A stretch of 64,000 bases of DNA. Origin: Sipunculus nudus (Eukaryota; Annelida; Sipuncula; Golfingiida; Sipunculidae). Positions 1-10,309 of the stretch are shown here, one piece after another. The notes beneath the pieces were generated by a model. It was given only the letters and a program-made list of their open reading frames with translations. It did no database searches and had not been told where the DNA came from. The stretch is from the NCBI GenBank assembly GCA_026874595.1, contig CM049322.1, positions 55,798,386 through 55,862,385 of the forward strand, in the 5' to 3' direction. Each line of letters begins with the position of its first letter. Within the stretch, counting starts at the first letter, position 1. The position numbers and the translations under genes were made by a program.

Positions 1-3000
1 ATACCCATAGGCCATGGTCATCCGCTTCGTTGTTCAAATTACAGTCTGCAAACACTTGCCAAGGTTTGTACCGAATCCGCTTCTCTTTGAGAAGAGCAAT
101 GTTAAGCAGAACACATGAATGTACATGGTAGTGTTTGAAAGGTCGTTTTACCAATCCAATCGTGCCACGATATTTCAAAATTCCAAGGACAGCATACTGA
201 CGCGGAGGTCCAGTATACGAGTGAAGGCCTGATGCCTCTGATTGAAACGGTTCGTACACTTCAACAGGCGCCAAACCTTTTCCTTCCATGTGGTTTTCAA
301 GCTGAAGCAGGACTTCTAAGAATGGCGTATTTTTCCACTTCACAGATCCTTCGTCGTCTCTCACAATTCGCCCGTATTCTTCTGATACTTTATACATTGT
401 AGCTATGTTGTCGTCAACCATGAAAATATGTGACAGGTTTAACATTTCCGCGAAGCGTTGGATGAAGAGTCGCGCATACCCTACCCCTCCTTCGTCCACA
501 TCCGTTTCACAATCAAGCATCTTATCCGGAAGCTCTAGGACAGCATGCGTATTCCCCCAACTGTCCTGATATGTTAAAAATTCATCCTTTCTCACCACTA
601 CTATGTGAACATATCCAAAGGGAATCGGGTTATTTGTGTTTTGGTCGAGCTTGACCATGGCATGCCGCCAGTTTAAACATCCTGTGACCGAGCGATTGAA
701 AGACGGCATGAAGATCCAGTTGTTTAGAATCTGGTTGTCGGTGACGGAATTTTCTTGAAAACCAATAAACTGCAGTAAGTCAGGAAATAGTTCCAGCAGT
801 CTTTTCAGCAATGGACGAAAGTACTGTGAGGGGTGATTTGGGACTGACATCCTCAGTTTTTCAGACGAAAAAGAGGACGACATTTCTACAAGTACATTAT
901 CATCACTTCCATGACACTCTGCACACCTGTGGGTGCTGTCATAGGCTCTATATTTGTTCTCCGTTCCATGCAACATTTCAATAAAATTAAGTCTTTTCGT
1001 TTTACTTTTTGGAACAAAATCCCTCATCAAATTTTCTGGTTTGACATTTTGTCTGTACGGCCCGTACGCTTTTGCGTATTTCGAATCGGGAAGATATTTT
1101 GATATTCTGTCCTGGGCCTGCTCCTTCAGATATTTCCAATAAGGATATTGCCATAGCTGTGCATCATCTTGTGATACCTCTTCAATATCTACCTTAGTAT
1201 CAGAATCTTCTTCACTCTCGTCTTCTGATTCCCATTCTATGTCATTCGTATTGATCCTCCCCTCTCTGAGGATTTCTTTGCGTAAGGTAGATATCACAAG
1301 CAGGTACACGCCTGTCTTTCCAATTTGTGGCTCAGCGTCCAATAAAATTCTATTTTTATGCTGTTCGACATTTTCCCGGTCATAATTTGACACAGAGGGT
1401 GCCATCATTCCCGCTCCTACTTTTTCTGTTCCCGGAAGTGAGCCGTTTGGTTGCTTTTTCTTTCTTGCGACATGCGGATCTATCATTTTTTTCTCCATAA
1501 AACCCCCATAGTAGGATGCACTCTTCATAAGAAATTCCTTCAGTTTCTTTTCTAATTCTGTCCCAACAAGAGCATAAGGCAAACGATCCCTGGTGTCACG
1601 ATAACGGCACATACGACCTAGTTCCTGAACAACGGTAGAGAGTCTAATTCGTGCAGACTTAGTGTTATACTGCAGTCTAAGATCCATCACGTTGAACGTG
1701 CTTGGAAAGGTGTCGCCCATTCGACCCTTTTCTACAAGGATCAGTATGCATGGCAGCCCCTCGAGGTCAGAGTATTGACCTATCGTTTTGTGTAAATGGT
1801 CACATTTTCCACATCGAAGACATGAATCCGATGCTTCGTACTTCCTACAGGAGCACCTTTCATAGGTGTCTGGGTGTCTATACGTACAAGCTTTATACTG
1901 TAGCGCTTGGTGTATACGATAGATAGGAGTACTTGCTTGACTTGACGAGCCACCAGTAATTTCTGTTTTTGCAAGTGTAAAATTTTCGAAGTCCCTGAGT
2001 ACCTCGTATGCGTGTACACCTGATACTTTCCTTGCCAGTATCAGTGAGGAGTAGAAGCAGTTGCCTGTAGCGACAGTAGGTGTCCTTACAATTTTCATGT
2101 GACCAGATAATTTTCCATCCTGTGAATGTACCGTCATCAGGTCATCCACAATGCGAGCCGTTTCATTCTCTATTATAGTATTATCTTTCATATGTTGGAT
2201 GTTTCTCATGACTCTTTCTGAGAACACTTCCTCTACCGTCATAAGAAGCTCCTCATTACTAAGTATCGCTTTGAGACTTTGGTATTCCCAAATAGCTGCA
2301 TAATCCTCGTCCTTTAGGTACAATAAACAAAGAAACAAGTCTTCGAAGAATTGAACTATATCTCTCTTGTATGGCCTTTGTCGGACTATCCCCTGCATTG
2401 CATCAAGCATTCTTTCTTTAGCGAGATTGGACTTAATTTTTATGTATTTTGAAAAAGTTTCAGGCGATATTGGTTTAAAATCATAATTGTTCTCATTTTT
2501 TGTCTTTAGTTCTTGCATAAAAGCCTTTATTCTTTGCGTCTTTTCCTTTTGATAATTGCCCAATGCTTTGTCCAAATGTTGCAACATCTCAACCGCTGAA
2601 TCAGTTTCCAAAGAACAGTCTTTGAAAAGTGGAAGCACGAGGACATGATAACAGTAATCAGCAGCTAAAACATCGGCAGGATCAACGTCCATTTGTCTCT
2701 TCAGTGAAACACCCTTTCCTGTTGGTTCTCTCTTCTTGAACCCTTTTATCACCTCGTAAAATTCTCCGTCTACTCTGATCAACTGACATGACGGGTCTTC
2801 GTTCCTCATTGAATTAAACACTGTATTCATTGACAGATATTGTTTTGTATTGACTTGATCCTCTTGCCAGTCGATTATGAAGCTAAATTTTGGTGAGTGG
2901 ACAGGAAAGCCGCAGTCCTCCCCTTCCTGAAAAATGGCCTCTGGTTGACGTCCTAGTTGGACAAGATTTGTGTTATTGTCAAACGTAAGAGTTTTTCTGC

Positions 3001-4600
3001 CATACTTCAGGTTTGCATGCAGTTCAAATATACCATGTCCAAACATTGATTTGAGGACAAATTTATCCTGAAAATGCTTGGCCTGTGTTCCAATTTTATG
3101 AAAGCGAAGTTGATCTTCTGCATTTTCGTTTTGAATAACCATGAGACGATATTCTCTGTTTTCTGTTTCTATCTGTACTGTACTCCCCTCGCCATCAACT
3201 GACTTGATTTTGAATTTATTATACCCTCTACATGCATCCTCTGTTTTTCCAGACCATTTCAGTTTAATTTCATCAGCGTCTTCGGCTAAAGTTTGAAGGG
3301 TTGTAAGACCCCGCGAAGTAACCATCTTAAGTTGCACTTTAATACCCTCGCCTAAAATTTCAGTTAAACCTTCACTCCATTTTATGACATGGAGGCTTTT
3401 CACATTTCCGACTTGTCCTGTAACGTCACTTCCTGTCGATTCATCCAGATATCGTTTGCTGCCTGACTTCCCTGTTTCTTTTATCTGATGCCAAAGTTCA
3501 GGGTTTTCTATATTCCTGGCTATCCTTTTATCCAAAGGCACCCTTGAACCACCTGTTAATAAATTGTATGGAGTGGCTGTTACCAAAAGGACAAAGACGT
3601 TTGGATAGCTGTTATCCCAAGTGTTTATTAAGACGTTTGATGCTGATAAATTTCCCGTTCTTGTCGTGTGGCAAATTCCCCAGTGCGCTTCATCACCTAC
3701 AATGAGGAACAATGTTTGTGGTTCACGTTTGGCTCTACGTTCGAGCTCGTCCCGTCGTTCCTGCACCTCCACTGACTTAACATATTTGTGTACTCGCTGA
3801 TTTGCTTCTGTGTACCTCTCTGCACCGCTCATACCTCTCTTGGAAAAACAGTTGGATCTTTCGTCAGCCAAGCGTGTACAAGTCTGCTCCTGCAACATTT
3901 TAGACCGTGCTGTGTATATTTGAAATTCAAAATCTGTAAAATCCTGAAGATTTTTATCATGATAAATCTTTAGTAAAAGTTTCAGTCTCTCCATTATGGT
4001 CCTTGCAATCACGCATTGACTCTGGTAGTAGAACAGATCTTCTTCCTCAGTGCTTGCGGTTTCGGTGGAGATATATGAACTTTCTTGTAATATCTGAGTA
4101 TCCTCCTCAGCAATTTGTAAATCTGAACTCACACACTGTTCTTTAATTGCTTTTACTTTCTCAATCAGAGTTCGTCCGAGGTGGGTTGAATAGCTGAATG
4201 AAGCAGTTACGCAGAAGTGTTCCTGATTCTCAAGTTTGACCGGGTTATAGATCAGTTTTGGTTCATCAATCTGGCCTTCTAAGGATAACACAATGCCCTT
4301 TGTTATATCTTGTAATTCATCTATTGGCCTGCCGTCGTAAGAACGAGTCACATTCGCAAGTAAACGCACTACTGCTTCTTGACGACTCTCAGTAGTTTCA
4401 GATTGTACAAGCGGTTGTATGTAGTTTATAAAATGCACATAGAGGTCTGTAAGTGATGGTGACCACATGCAAAACTGGTCCGGCCACACTAAGATGTTTT
4501 CATCGTCGATATTCAGCCTGTCGGCCCGGTATTCCTTTATCCGTTCTGTAGCTTCTGTTCCTGCGTTAAAATGAAAGAGTACCACTAACGGCCCATCCAT
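1..4600 (-). CDS. Circularly permuted SF2 helicase-TAGT glycosyltransferase (GREB1-like), partial at the left edge
   Basis: Reading down from ATG at 4600-4598, the frame is open for 1533 codons to the window edge with no stop or intron. Helicase motifs occur in permuted order: DEAH at residues 303-306, TATP 341-344, RMGDTF 960-965, QELGRMCR 992-999, then Walker A-like QIGKTG around 1092-1097. A cysteine cluster (C916, C918, C927, C930, C933) lies inside the second helicase half, and CAECH (from C1226) precedes the last domain. That domain, about residue 1240 onward, contains FMVDDNI with D1396-D1397, a plausible GT-A metal/sugar-nucleotide site. Circularly permuted SF2 fused to TAGT is the architecture described for GREB1-like proteins. 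The likely role is nucleic-acid-dependent ATPase coupled to glycosylation of DNA bases or nuclear protein; the substrate is inferred, not shown. Vertebrate GREB1 is reported with a degenerate helicase, whereas these motifs look intact. The true start may lie in an upstream exon. Confidence 0.85.
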   Translation of the reverse strand, partial: MDGPLVVLFHFNAGTEATERIKEYRADRLNIDDENILVWPDQFCMWSPSLTDLYVHFINYIQPLVQSETTESRQEAVVRLLANVTRSYDGRPIDELQDITKGIVLSLEGQIDEPKLIYNPVKLENQEHFCVTASFSYSTHLGRTLIEKVKAIKEQCVSSDLQIAEEDTQILQESSYISTETASTEEEDLFYYQSQCVIARTIMERLKLLLKIYHDKNLQDFTDFEFQIYTARSKMLQEQTCTRLADERSNCFSKRGMSGAERYTEANQRVHKYVKSVEVQERRDELERRAKREPQTLFLIVGDEAHWGICHTTRTGNLSASNVLINTWDNSYPNVFVLLVTATPYNLLTGGSRVPLDKRIARNIENPELWHQIKETGKSGSKRYLDESTGSDVTGQVGNVKSLHVIKWSEGLTEILGEGIKVQLKMVTSRGLTTLQTLAEDADEIKLKWSGKTEDACRGYNKFKIKSVDGEGSTVQIETENREYRLMVIQNENAEDQLRFHKIGTQAKHFQDKFVLKSMFGHGIFELHANLKYGRKTLTFDNNTNLVQLGRQPEAIFQEGEDCGFPVHSPKFSFIIDWQEDQVNTKQYLSMNTVFNSMRNEDPSCQLIRVDGEFYEVIKGFKKREPTGKGVSLKRQMDVDPADVLAADYCYHVLVLPLFKDCSLETDSAVEMLQHLDKALGNYQKEKTQRIKAFMQELKTKNENNYDFKPISPETFSKYIKIKSNLAKERMLDAMQGIVRQRPYKRDIVQFFEDLFLCLLYLKDEDYAAIWEYQSLKAILSNEELLMTVEEVFSERVMRNIQHMKDNTIIENETARIVDDLMTVHSQDGKLSGHMKIVRTPTVATGNCFYSSLILARKVSGVHAYEVLRDFENFTLAKTEITGGSSSQASTPIYRIHQALQYKACTYRHPDTYERCSCRKYEASDSCLRCGKCDHLHKTIGQYSDLEGLPCILILVEKGRMGDTFPSTFNVMDLRLQYNTKSARIRLSTVVQELGRMCRYRDTRDRLPYALVGTELEKKLKEFLMKSASYYGGFMEKKMIDPHVARKKKQPNGSLPGTEKVGAGMMAPSVSNYDRENVEQHKNRILLDAEPQIGKTGVYLLVISTLRKEILREGRINTNDIEWESEDESEEDSDTKVDIEEVSQDDAQLWQYPYWKYLKEQAQDRISKYLPDSKYAKAYGPYRQNVKPENLMRDFVPKSKTKRLNFIEMLHGTENKYRAYDSTHRCAECHGSDDNVLVEMSSSFSSEKLRMSVPNHPSQYFRPLLKRLLELFPDLLQFIGFQENSVTDNQILNNWIFMPSFNRSVTGCLNWRHAMVKLDQNTNNPIPFGYVHIVVVRKDEFLTYQDSWGNTHAVLELPDKMLDCETDVDEGGVGYARLFIQRFAEMLNLSHIFMVDDNIATMYKVSEEYGRIVRDDEGSVKWKNTPFLEVLLQLENHMEGKGLAPVEVYEPFQSEASGLHSYTGPPRQYAVLGILKYRGTIGLVKRPFKHYHVHSCVLLNIALLKEKRIRYKPWQVFADCNLNNEADDHGLWV

Positions 4601-4612
4601 TTTCTCGTCTTC

Positions 4613-4634
4613 CTGAAGCAATAGAGAAATATAT
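4613..4634 (-). other. Candidate 3' splice acceptor upstream of the helicase-glycosyltransferase ORF
   Basis: On the minus strand a pyrimidine-rich stretch ends in TTGCTTCAG, with the exon beginning at 4612, twelve bases before the first in-frame ATG (4600). The frame stays open upstream to a TAA near 4666. Either the ATG at 4600 is the start, or the long ORF is a large internal/terminal exon spliced here. I could not recognise an upstream coding exon. Confidence 0.4.
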
Positions 4635-5189
4635 CCATTCAGTAAATAGAATAAACAACTATAACAGTGTCGTTAACATTTTTTTCTGACTGCTGTTTGG
4701 TAGGTCATATCTCCTGTTGTTCCTGTATTTAGTAAATCATAACCTTTATTATTCCTTGTTCGTGGTACGTCTTATTTCCTGTTACATGGTAAAAATTACA
4801 TTTGGTGGAACGGGTATTGGTGGATAAAATGGATAACAATGCATACAACGACAAGGAACGAATGACTGATTTTTGCAACATGGTCAAAACAAGTGACCCA
4901 TGGGTCATGACGCTCAGCTGATTGACTGGTTGGTATTAGTTGTAGTGTGATACTCGATACATTTATGTGTTTTGTAGTGTTTGTCCTAAGGGCACTTAGC
5001 AGAAACCTGTTATTTATCCACAGAGGCCATGGTGATCAAAATACCCATGTAAAGGTAGATGATTAGAAGGGGTCACTAGGTGCAAAATTGTCAATATCCA
5101 GTACCTGTGATGATGAAACTGTGGAAAAATTTGAAACAAAGAAGACATTCACAAAGGAATTCTATCATCTGAATAATATATTATTTATT
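4635..5189. other. Intergenic sequence, no recognisable feature
   Basis: No coding frame of interest or clear repeat end is visible. A short block, GACCCATGGGTC followed by GACGCTCAGCTG, near 4896 recurs almost unchanged near 7643 and probably marks an old dispersed repeat. Confidence 0.4.
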
Positions 5190-5735
5190 TTGGTGGTATT
5201 CCCCTTCAACTGAAGCAAAGCTCGGAGGATATGGTTTCAATGACCTAATATCCGATTTCCGAGGAGATTTTTCATCAGTTTCCCCGGATATGAAGATAGA
5301 AGATTTTAGGTCCAATGGTTACGATTTGTGCAGTGTATACAGATGCCCTGATCTTTGAAGGTCTCTAAAATAGAAAAAAATGCGTAAAAATTAGATTAAA
5401 TACATGTGGCGCCACCAGTATTCAGGAAATGATGAAGCACTGTTTGATCAATAAGTATACAAATAATCATTAATTAATTATTCAGATATTGGAACTTTTG
5501 AATCAAATTTTTTATTATTCGGGGGGGGGGATACTTCTGAGCTTCATAGCTCGGAGGATGTAGATAACAGAGATCTCATTTCAGGTTTCCAATGAGATTT
5601 TTATGGATCTCCAAATATGTTTAGTCAAAGGATTCTAAATCCAATGGTTACGATTCGTGTCCTACTCATGCACGGTCAGACGACCGGACGGAAGGACAAC
5701 GGACAGTGACCCATCGATATTACACATATATCTGA
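5190..5735 (+). repeat. Dispersed repeat family R1, copy 1 (truncated)
   Basis: Two related heads are joined here. Each has GCTCGGAGGAT, a purine/pyrimidine stretch, CCAATGGTTACGATT, and the second ends in CGGACGGAAGGACAACGGACA. The same order occurs at about 9060-9490 and, inverted, at 25060-25560. TGGCGCCACCAG sits between the heads at about 5407. No coding capacity is seen. It is a non-autonomous interspersed repeat of unknown class. Confidence 0.65.
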
Positions 5736-6214
5736 ATATGTACGTTGCTTTCAAATTTCAGACCTATCAGCTGAAATCCATATATATACAGCTTATGAAA
5801 GTTAATTAAATGTTACTCATAGGAAAAAAGTTGATTCATACTTATAATATATGATGTATCAATATGAACCTAATTTATATATTATACCAATTTTCTTTTA
5901 TTTGATAAACTTTATACTGTTGCTATAAAATTAATGTCCCCAGTGCATAGGTGCAAGGACTCAGTGCAGGGGATTGGGGTAGGTCTAGATTGAATTATAA
6001 GAATTATTGCAATACACTTGGGGGGGGGGGGGGTGATATAAGAATAACTTAGACCAGGCATAGCAGCAGATCTCCCCAAGTGACCTATTACAAAAAAGGA
6101 AACCGCAAGTATGTAATACTTTCAAGTCCTCTAGTATAACTTAGAAGCATTATAAGTTCAGAAAACAGACAGGTGAGCTATAGATACTGCGTGGCAGATT
6201 GAGTCTGTATACAG
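5736..6214. other. Intergenic AT-rich sequence with a G-run
   Basis: A run of G lies at about 6021-6033. No gene signal is visible. Confidence 0.4.
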
Positions 6215-6408
6215 TTAGATATTTAAGGCGAATAGAAGATACTGATAGAGATGCAAATCGTAGTGAGAGGTGGAGAAAGCCGGAAAACCCAGTGAGAACC
6301 ACTGAGCTTGGAGGGCCACAACAACTCCCTCTCATGGCAACACCTGGGATCGAACCCGGGTCACTAGAGAAGGCCGAGCGTTTTACCGCTCAGCTGTCCA
6401 GGCTCCCT
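6215..6408 (-). repeat. tRNA-headed SINE, family S1, copy 1
   Basis: Read on the minus strand, it starts near 6408 with a tRNA-like head. An A-box-like AGCTGAGCGGTAAAACGC is followed by a B box GGTTCGATCCC (complement of 6346-6357), then a shared body containing GCCATGAGAG. The body matches the element at 17446-17618, which rules out a single-copy tRNA gene. Such elements carry an internal RNA polymerase III promoter and depend on a LINE for mobility. Confidence 0.75.
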
Positions 6409-6419
6409 TCACAAAACGT

Positions 6420-6897
6420 GGCAATGATCAATTTATTCGTTTGCTTGTTAGCTTAGACATTATCCGCCTTTCCACATTTGTCACTCAAGCATAGGACACT
6501 CTTCGAAAGAAGTCCCCTTCCGAATTATTGACCCTCGAAAAGAATCATAATTTGCTACTTAACCAAGGCTGTAATAGGACCTTATATATACATACCAAAG
6601 AGACTACTGCATATTAACTTCCATATTTCAATAAGCAAAATATCTAAATAAACTGAATTGTTATGATGCAAAATGCACCAATGTCATTCTGATTTCCCGT
6701 TCTAAAGATCAAAAGAAAACATTAATGAGTTTTAACGGGATCAAGAATATCTCATGCATGTGCGGCTTAGTGATGCTCATATAAAGGGCTCATTAAACAT
6801 TCTGATGTCTAGCTATGCGTGATCATACAGTCAACGGATGGCATATCAAATTAAGAAAAGCAATACGCGTCATCCAGTAGGTACTTATGTTCGCAGG
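6420..6897. other. Intergenic sequence, nothing recognised
   Basis: No ORF, terminal repeat or RNA signal could be supported in this stretch. Confidence 0.35.
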
Positions 6898-7209
6898 CAG
6901 TGGCGGATCCAGGGGGAGACCTATGGGTGCTATAGCTCCTTCCAAAGGTTGTGGCCTCTGGAGAAAACAATAGACAGTAGGTCCAAAGTGTAAACGTATA
7001 GTTGAAATATTATGATTATTACACAGTTATTCGTACCATGAATACAAAGAGAGATTGTACTAAAAAGCATGAATTTCATTCTAAGCTACAAGGTCCTTCC
7101 CACTTGCCCCACTCTGCCTTCCCCATCCCAGGTTTGCACACATTTTAGATGCCATTAACACTCTGCGACATATTAGCTGCCCCCAAAGAAATTCCTGGAT
7201 CCGCCACTG
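6898..7209. mobile_element. hAT-type MITE, 312 bp
   Basis: The ends are inverted copies: CAGTGGCGGATCCAGG at the left and CCTGGATCCGCCACTG at the right. They are flanked by an 8-bp target duplication with two changes, TTCGCAGG (6890-6897) and TTCGCAAA (7210-7217). CAGTGGCG-type termini with 8-bp duplications are characteristic of the hAT superfamily. No transposase is encoded, so it must be mobilised in trans. Confidence 0.85.
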
Positions 7210-7217
7210 TTCGCAAA

Positions 7218-7789
7218 GATCAATCAAATGGATTTATTCATGCATTTTGTAAAGTAATAAGACACGAGCTACACTGGAGAGCAAACACTTATCCGTATAG
7301 CACAGCATACGCCCACCACTTTGATTAAGTGTTACATTAATAGCCCAATCTACTACAGCGATTATCCTACGCTTCTTTGACCTAGTTATGCTAATGAGCC
7401 CCAAAGAGTTCCAACACAAGGCTTTGCATGTCTATAGATTTGAGAGCTGTTCATCAGCTTGAATTGCTATTTATTTCTGTTTTCCATTGAGTCATTGTGG
7501 AGTGTTGTGATATATTTAAGATTATTTGTCACATACAAATTACGTGCAAGGTAAGCCATTATTGTTCTCTCGGTAGACGGTGCAATAGCTCTCGCAAACT
7601 TGGGCCAAGCACTTTTATACTTGTTCCTTTACATTAACTAGGGACCCATGGGTCTCGACGCTCAGCTGCATTTGTCTATAAGGATATATGTTAATGAAGT
7701 TTTCCAAAATATTGGTCCTGTGATCAGTTTCAAGCCAAACTATCTACTCAAATTTTAGTTATCATTCATAAACTTATTTGTGAATGGAA
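7218..7789. other. Intergenic sequence, nothing recognised
   Basis: It includes the second copy of the GACCCATGGGTC block near 7643. No gene signal is seen. Confidence 0.35.
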
Positions 7790-8940
7790 CGGCCCGGTGA
7801 CCTTAACCTTGACCTTATGACCCCAAAATCAAAAGGAAACTTCCCCTATTGGCAGGTGCACCACATGTTGATGATGGAAGGAGTGAGATGAAAAGTTTGG
7901 CTTAAAATGCATCCATAATCTTTCTAAAGTAGTGGGTCCTGTGACCTTGACCTTTGATCTCATGACCCCAGAATCATCAGTTCTTACTTTAGTGGTGGGC
8001 AATATATAAGTAAAGTTTGAAACCAATATTTCAAACCAAACTTGTGATATCATCTGGAAACTAATATGTGGATTGATGGATCCCATGACCTTGACCTTGT
8101 GACCCCAAAATCCATACGTTACTTCCACTATTGGTAAGTAAGCAACATCTGAAAGATAAAATGTTTGGGACAGAAAGTTTTTCTAAAATACATCAACAAT
8201 CTTTCTAAAGAAGTAGGTCCTGTGACCTTGACCTTTGGCCTTATGACCCCTGAATCAATAGGGTTCTACATTATTGGTGGGTCATATATAAGTCAAAATT
8301 GAAAGCAATATGTCAATCCAACCTGGAGTTATCATCCAGAAACAAATATGTGGACAGATTGGCCCCTGTGATGATGACCTTTGACCTTGTGACCCCAAAG
8401 GCAATCATTTTCTTCCCCCATTAGTAGCTCAGCTATATGTGCAAGATGGAAGGGTTGGGATGAAAAGTTTGACTTAAAATGCATCCACAATCTTTCTAAA
8501 TACGTGGGTACTGTGACCTTGACCTCTGACCTCATGACCCCAAAATTGAACAGAATCTTCCCCTATTGGGAGGTTAACAAATTCTTGAAGATGGAAGTTT
8601 TGGGTTAAAAATATTTGCTTCAAATGCATATGCATTCTTTTTAAAGAAATGAGTCCTGTGACCATGACCTTTGACCGTTGGACCCCAAAATCCACACGGT
8701 TCTTACTTTAGTGGTGAGTCATATATAAGTTAAGTTTGAGACCAATATATCAAACTAAACTAGAGTTATCATCTGGAAACTAATTTGTAAACAAATGGCC
8801 CATGTGACCTTGACCTTTGACCATGTGACCCAAAATTCAAAATCATATAGGTTTTTGCTTTAGTGGTGGGTCATATGTAAGTTTGAAATCCATGTGTCAA
8901 TATAACCTGGATTTATCATCTGGAAACAAATTTGTGTGGA
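7790..8940 (+). repeat. Tandem array of about 143-bp units rich in AGGTCA half-sites
   Basis: The core TGACCTTGACCTTTGACC recurs with small changes near 7805, 7946, 8090, 8222, 8370, 8513, 8657 and 8800, spaced 132-148 bases. Two monomer types alternate. One contains CTTCCCCTATTGG and TGCATCCA-AATCTTTCTAAA; the other contains TTTAGTGGTGGGTCATATATAAG and TCATCTGGAAAC. The higher-order unit is therefore about 286 bp. On the minus strand each core reads as two or three AGGTCA half-sites in DR1 and DR0 spacing plus a GGGTCA. Weak minus-strand ORFs over it only translate the repeat. Confidence 0.85.
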
Positions 8941-9059
8941 GGGACGGATGGACAGACAAACAGACAGACAGGGCGATAACTATATGGCATCCACTTGTGA
9001 TCAATAAACACACCAGGTTTTGGGACACTAGATGTAATTACAGCTGAGAAACTGACATG

Positions 9060-9490
9060 ATTGTTGTCATTTTATAGTAAAAAAAAATTAAATATTCGTT
9101 AAAAAAACAAAAATACAGATGGCGCCACCACTTTTCGGAAAATGACAAAACTAGTCATGGTCAATATTCAAGGCAAAATTCATGACAATCCATGCATTAA
9201 TTTTTAAGATATTGGAGGTTTTGTATTATATTTTTTATTATTCTGGGGGGTATTTTCAAACCAAACAGCTCGGAGGATATAGGTCACAGTGACCTAATTT
9301 CAGGTTTCCAAGGACATTTTTTATTGACCTCCCTGGATATTCACTTATTTTTTATTGACCTCCCTGGATATTCACTTAGACGTTTCTAGGTCCAGCAGTT
9401 ACGATTTGTGCCCTGCTAACGGACGAACGGACAACGGACAAAGCGCCATTCCTATACCTCAGTTGACTTACAGTCAGCTGAGCTAAAAAT
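9060..9490 (+). repeat. Dispersed repeat family R1, copy 2
   Basis: It contains TGGCGCCACCA, then CAGCTCGGAGGATATAGGTCA, a 35-bp internal tandem duplication (TTTTTATTGACCTCCCTGGA repeated at about 9315 and 9350), CAGTTACGATTTGTGCCCTG and GACAACGGACAAAGCGCCATT. It finishes at TCAGCTGAGCTAAAA. This end is the complement of the start of the inverted copy at 25060, which defines one terminus of the family. Confidence 0.7.
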
Positions 9491-10309
9491 ATTACGGAAA
9501 ATCTTACGGACAGGGGCACTGGTACAGACTACACGTGTTCTGTTTGGGAGAGTCGCCCATTTTATGCAAATTTTACGTTTGTCGGATGATTGAAATTTTA
9601 TATAGCCAAAGGGTTTTTAATTGGTTGCTCACAACTACTCCGCGTATGATTATTCATGCAATGAATATGCGATTAAGATCATAGTGTTTATGGTTAAATC
9701 AATTGTTACAGTGATGTTTTGCCTTTTATTCGGCGTGACATGAACGTGAGCGTGTATAGTAAATATAAACTATACTCCATTCCCGCATCCCTTCCCACCT
9801 GATTTTTGTTGTAATTCCCATACAATGCACTTAACTTACTTTTATTTACCCCACAGGCAAATCAGAAAAAAAATGTGGCGATTTTCTTACAGCAAATATT
9901 ACTCTCAAAATAAATGGATTCCTTTTGATTAATTCAGAAAGAAATATGACTGAAGATGACAGACTAAAATAACATCCAATCGATGATACGTAGTGATGAC
10001 GTATAGTAGTATATGTACGTCATATGTACGTATTTAATATATTTTGCTTCCTTTCCATATCTACTTAAAATACGAGAACACCGCACTTCCAGTGCGGGCT
10101 GAGTGATGCTTGAAAAAAAATAACTATAAAGTACTTAATTACAGACATAGAGAGGGAACAGACACAAAACAGTTTTTAAACAACGGAAGGAAGATGTTAA
10201 GGTTTGAACCAGTGACACAGGTAGATAAAGATACACGAGTAGAGCATTTCAAGCAATGGAGGCATAATTACATCTGATTATGAAACTGTAAGTCTGGTCA
10301 GCATATAAA
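9491..10309. other. Intergenic sequence, nothing recognised
   Basis: No coding or repeat boundary could be supported between the R1 copy and the second half-site array. Confidence 0.35.

Noticed and set aside
911-4000. Small plus- and minus-strand frames over 0.9-4.0 kb
   Set aside because: They are antisense or out-of-frame shadows of the long minus-strand helicase-glycosyltransferase frame.
6340-6408. Possible tRNA genes at tRNA-like segments (also 17551-17618, 21459-21545, 21690-21745, 31830-31915)
   Set aside because: A and B boxes are present, but each is embedded in a longer body repeated elsewhere in the window and the acceptor stems do not pair. These are SINE heads.
7829-8695. Three minus-strand frames with a repeated VKVTG...LERLWMHFK pattern
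   Set aside because: The repeated protein pattern only mirrors the DNA array. The frames change between units and no start or splice signals fit.
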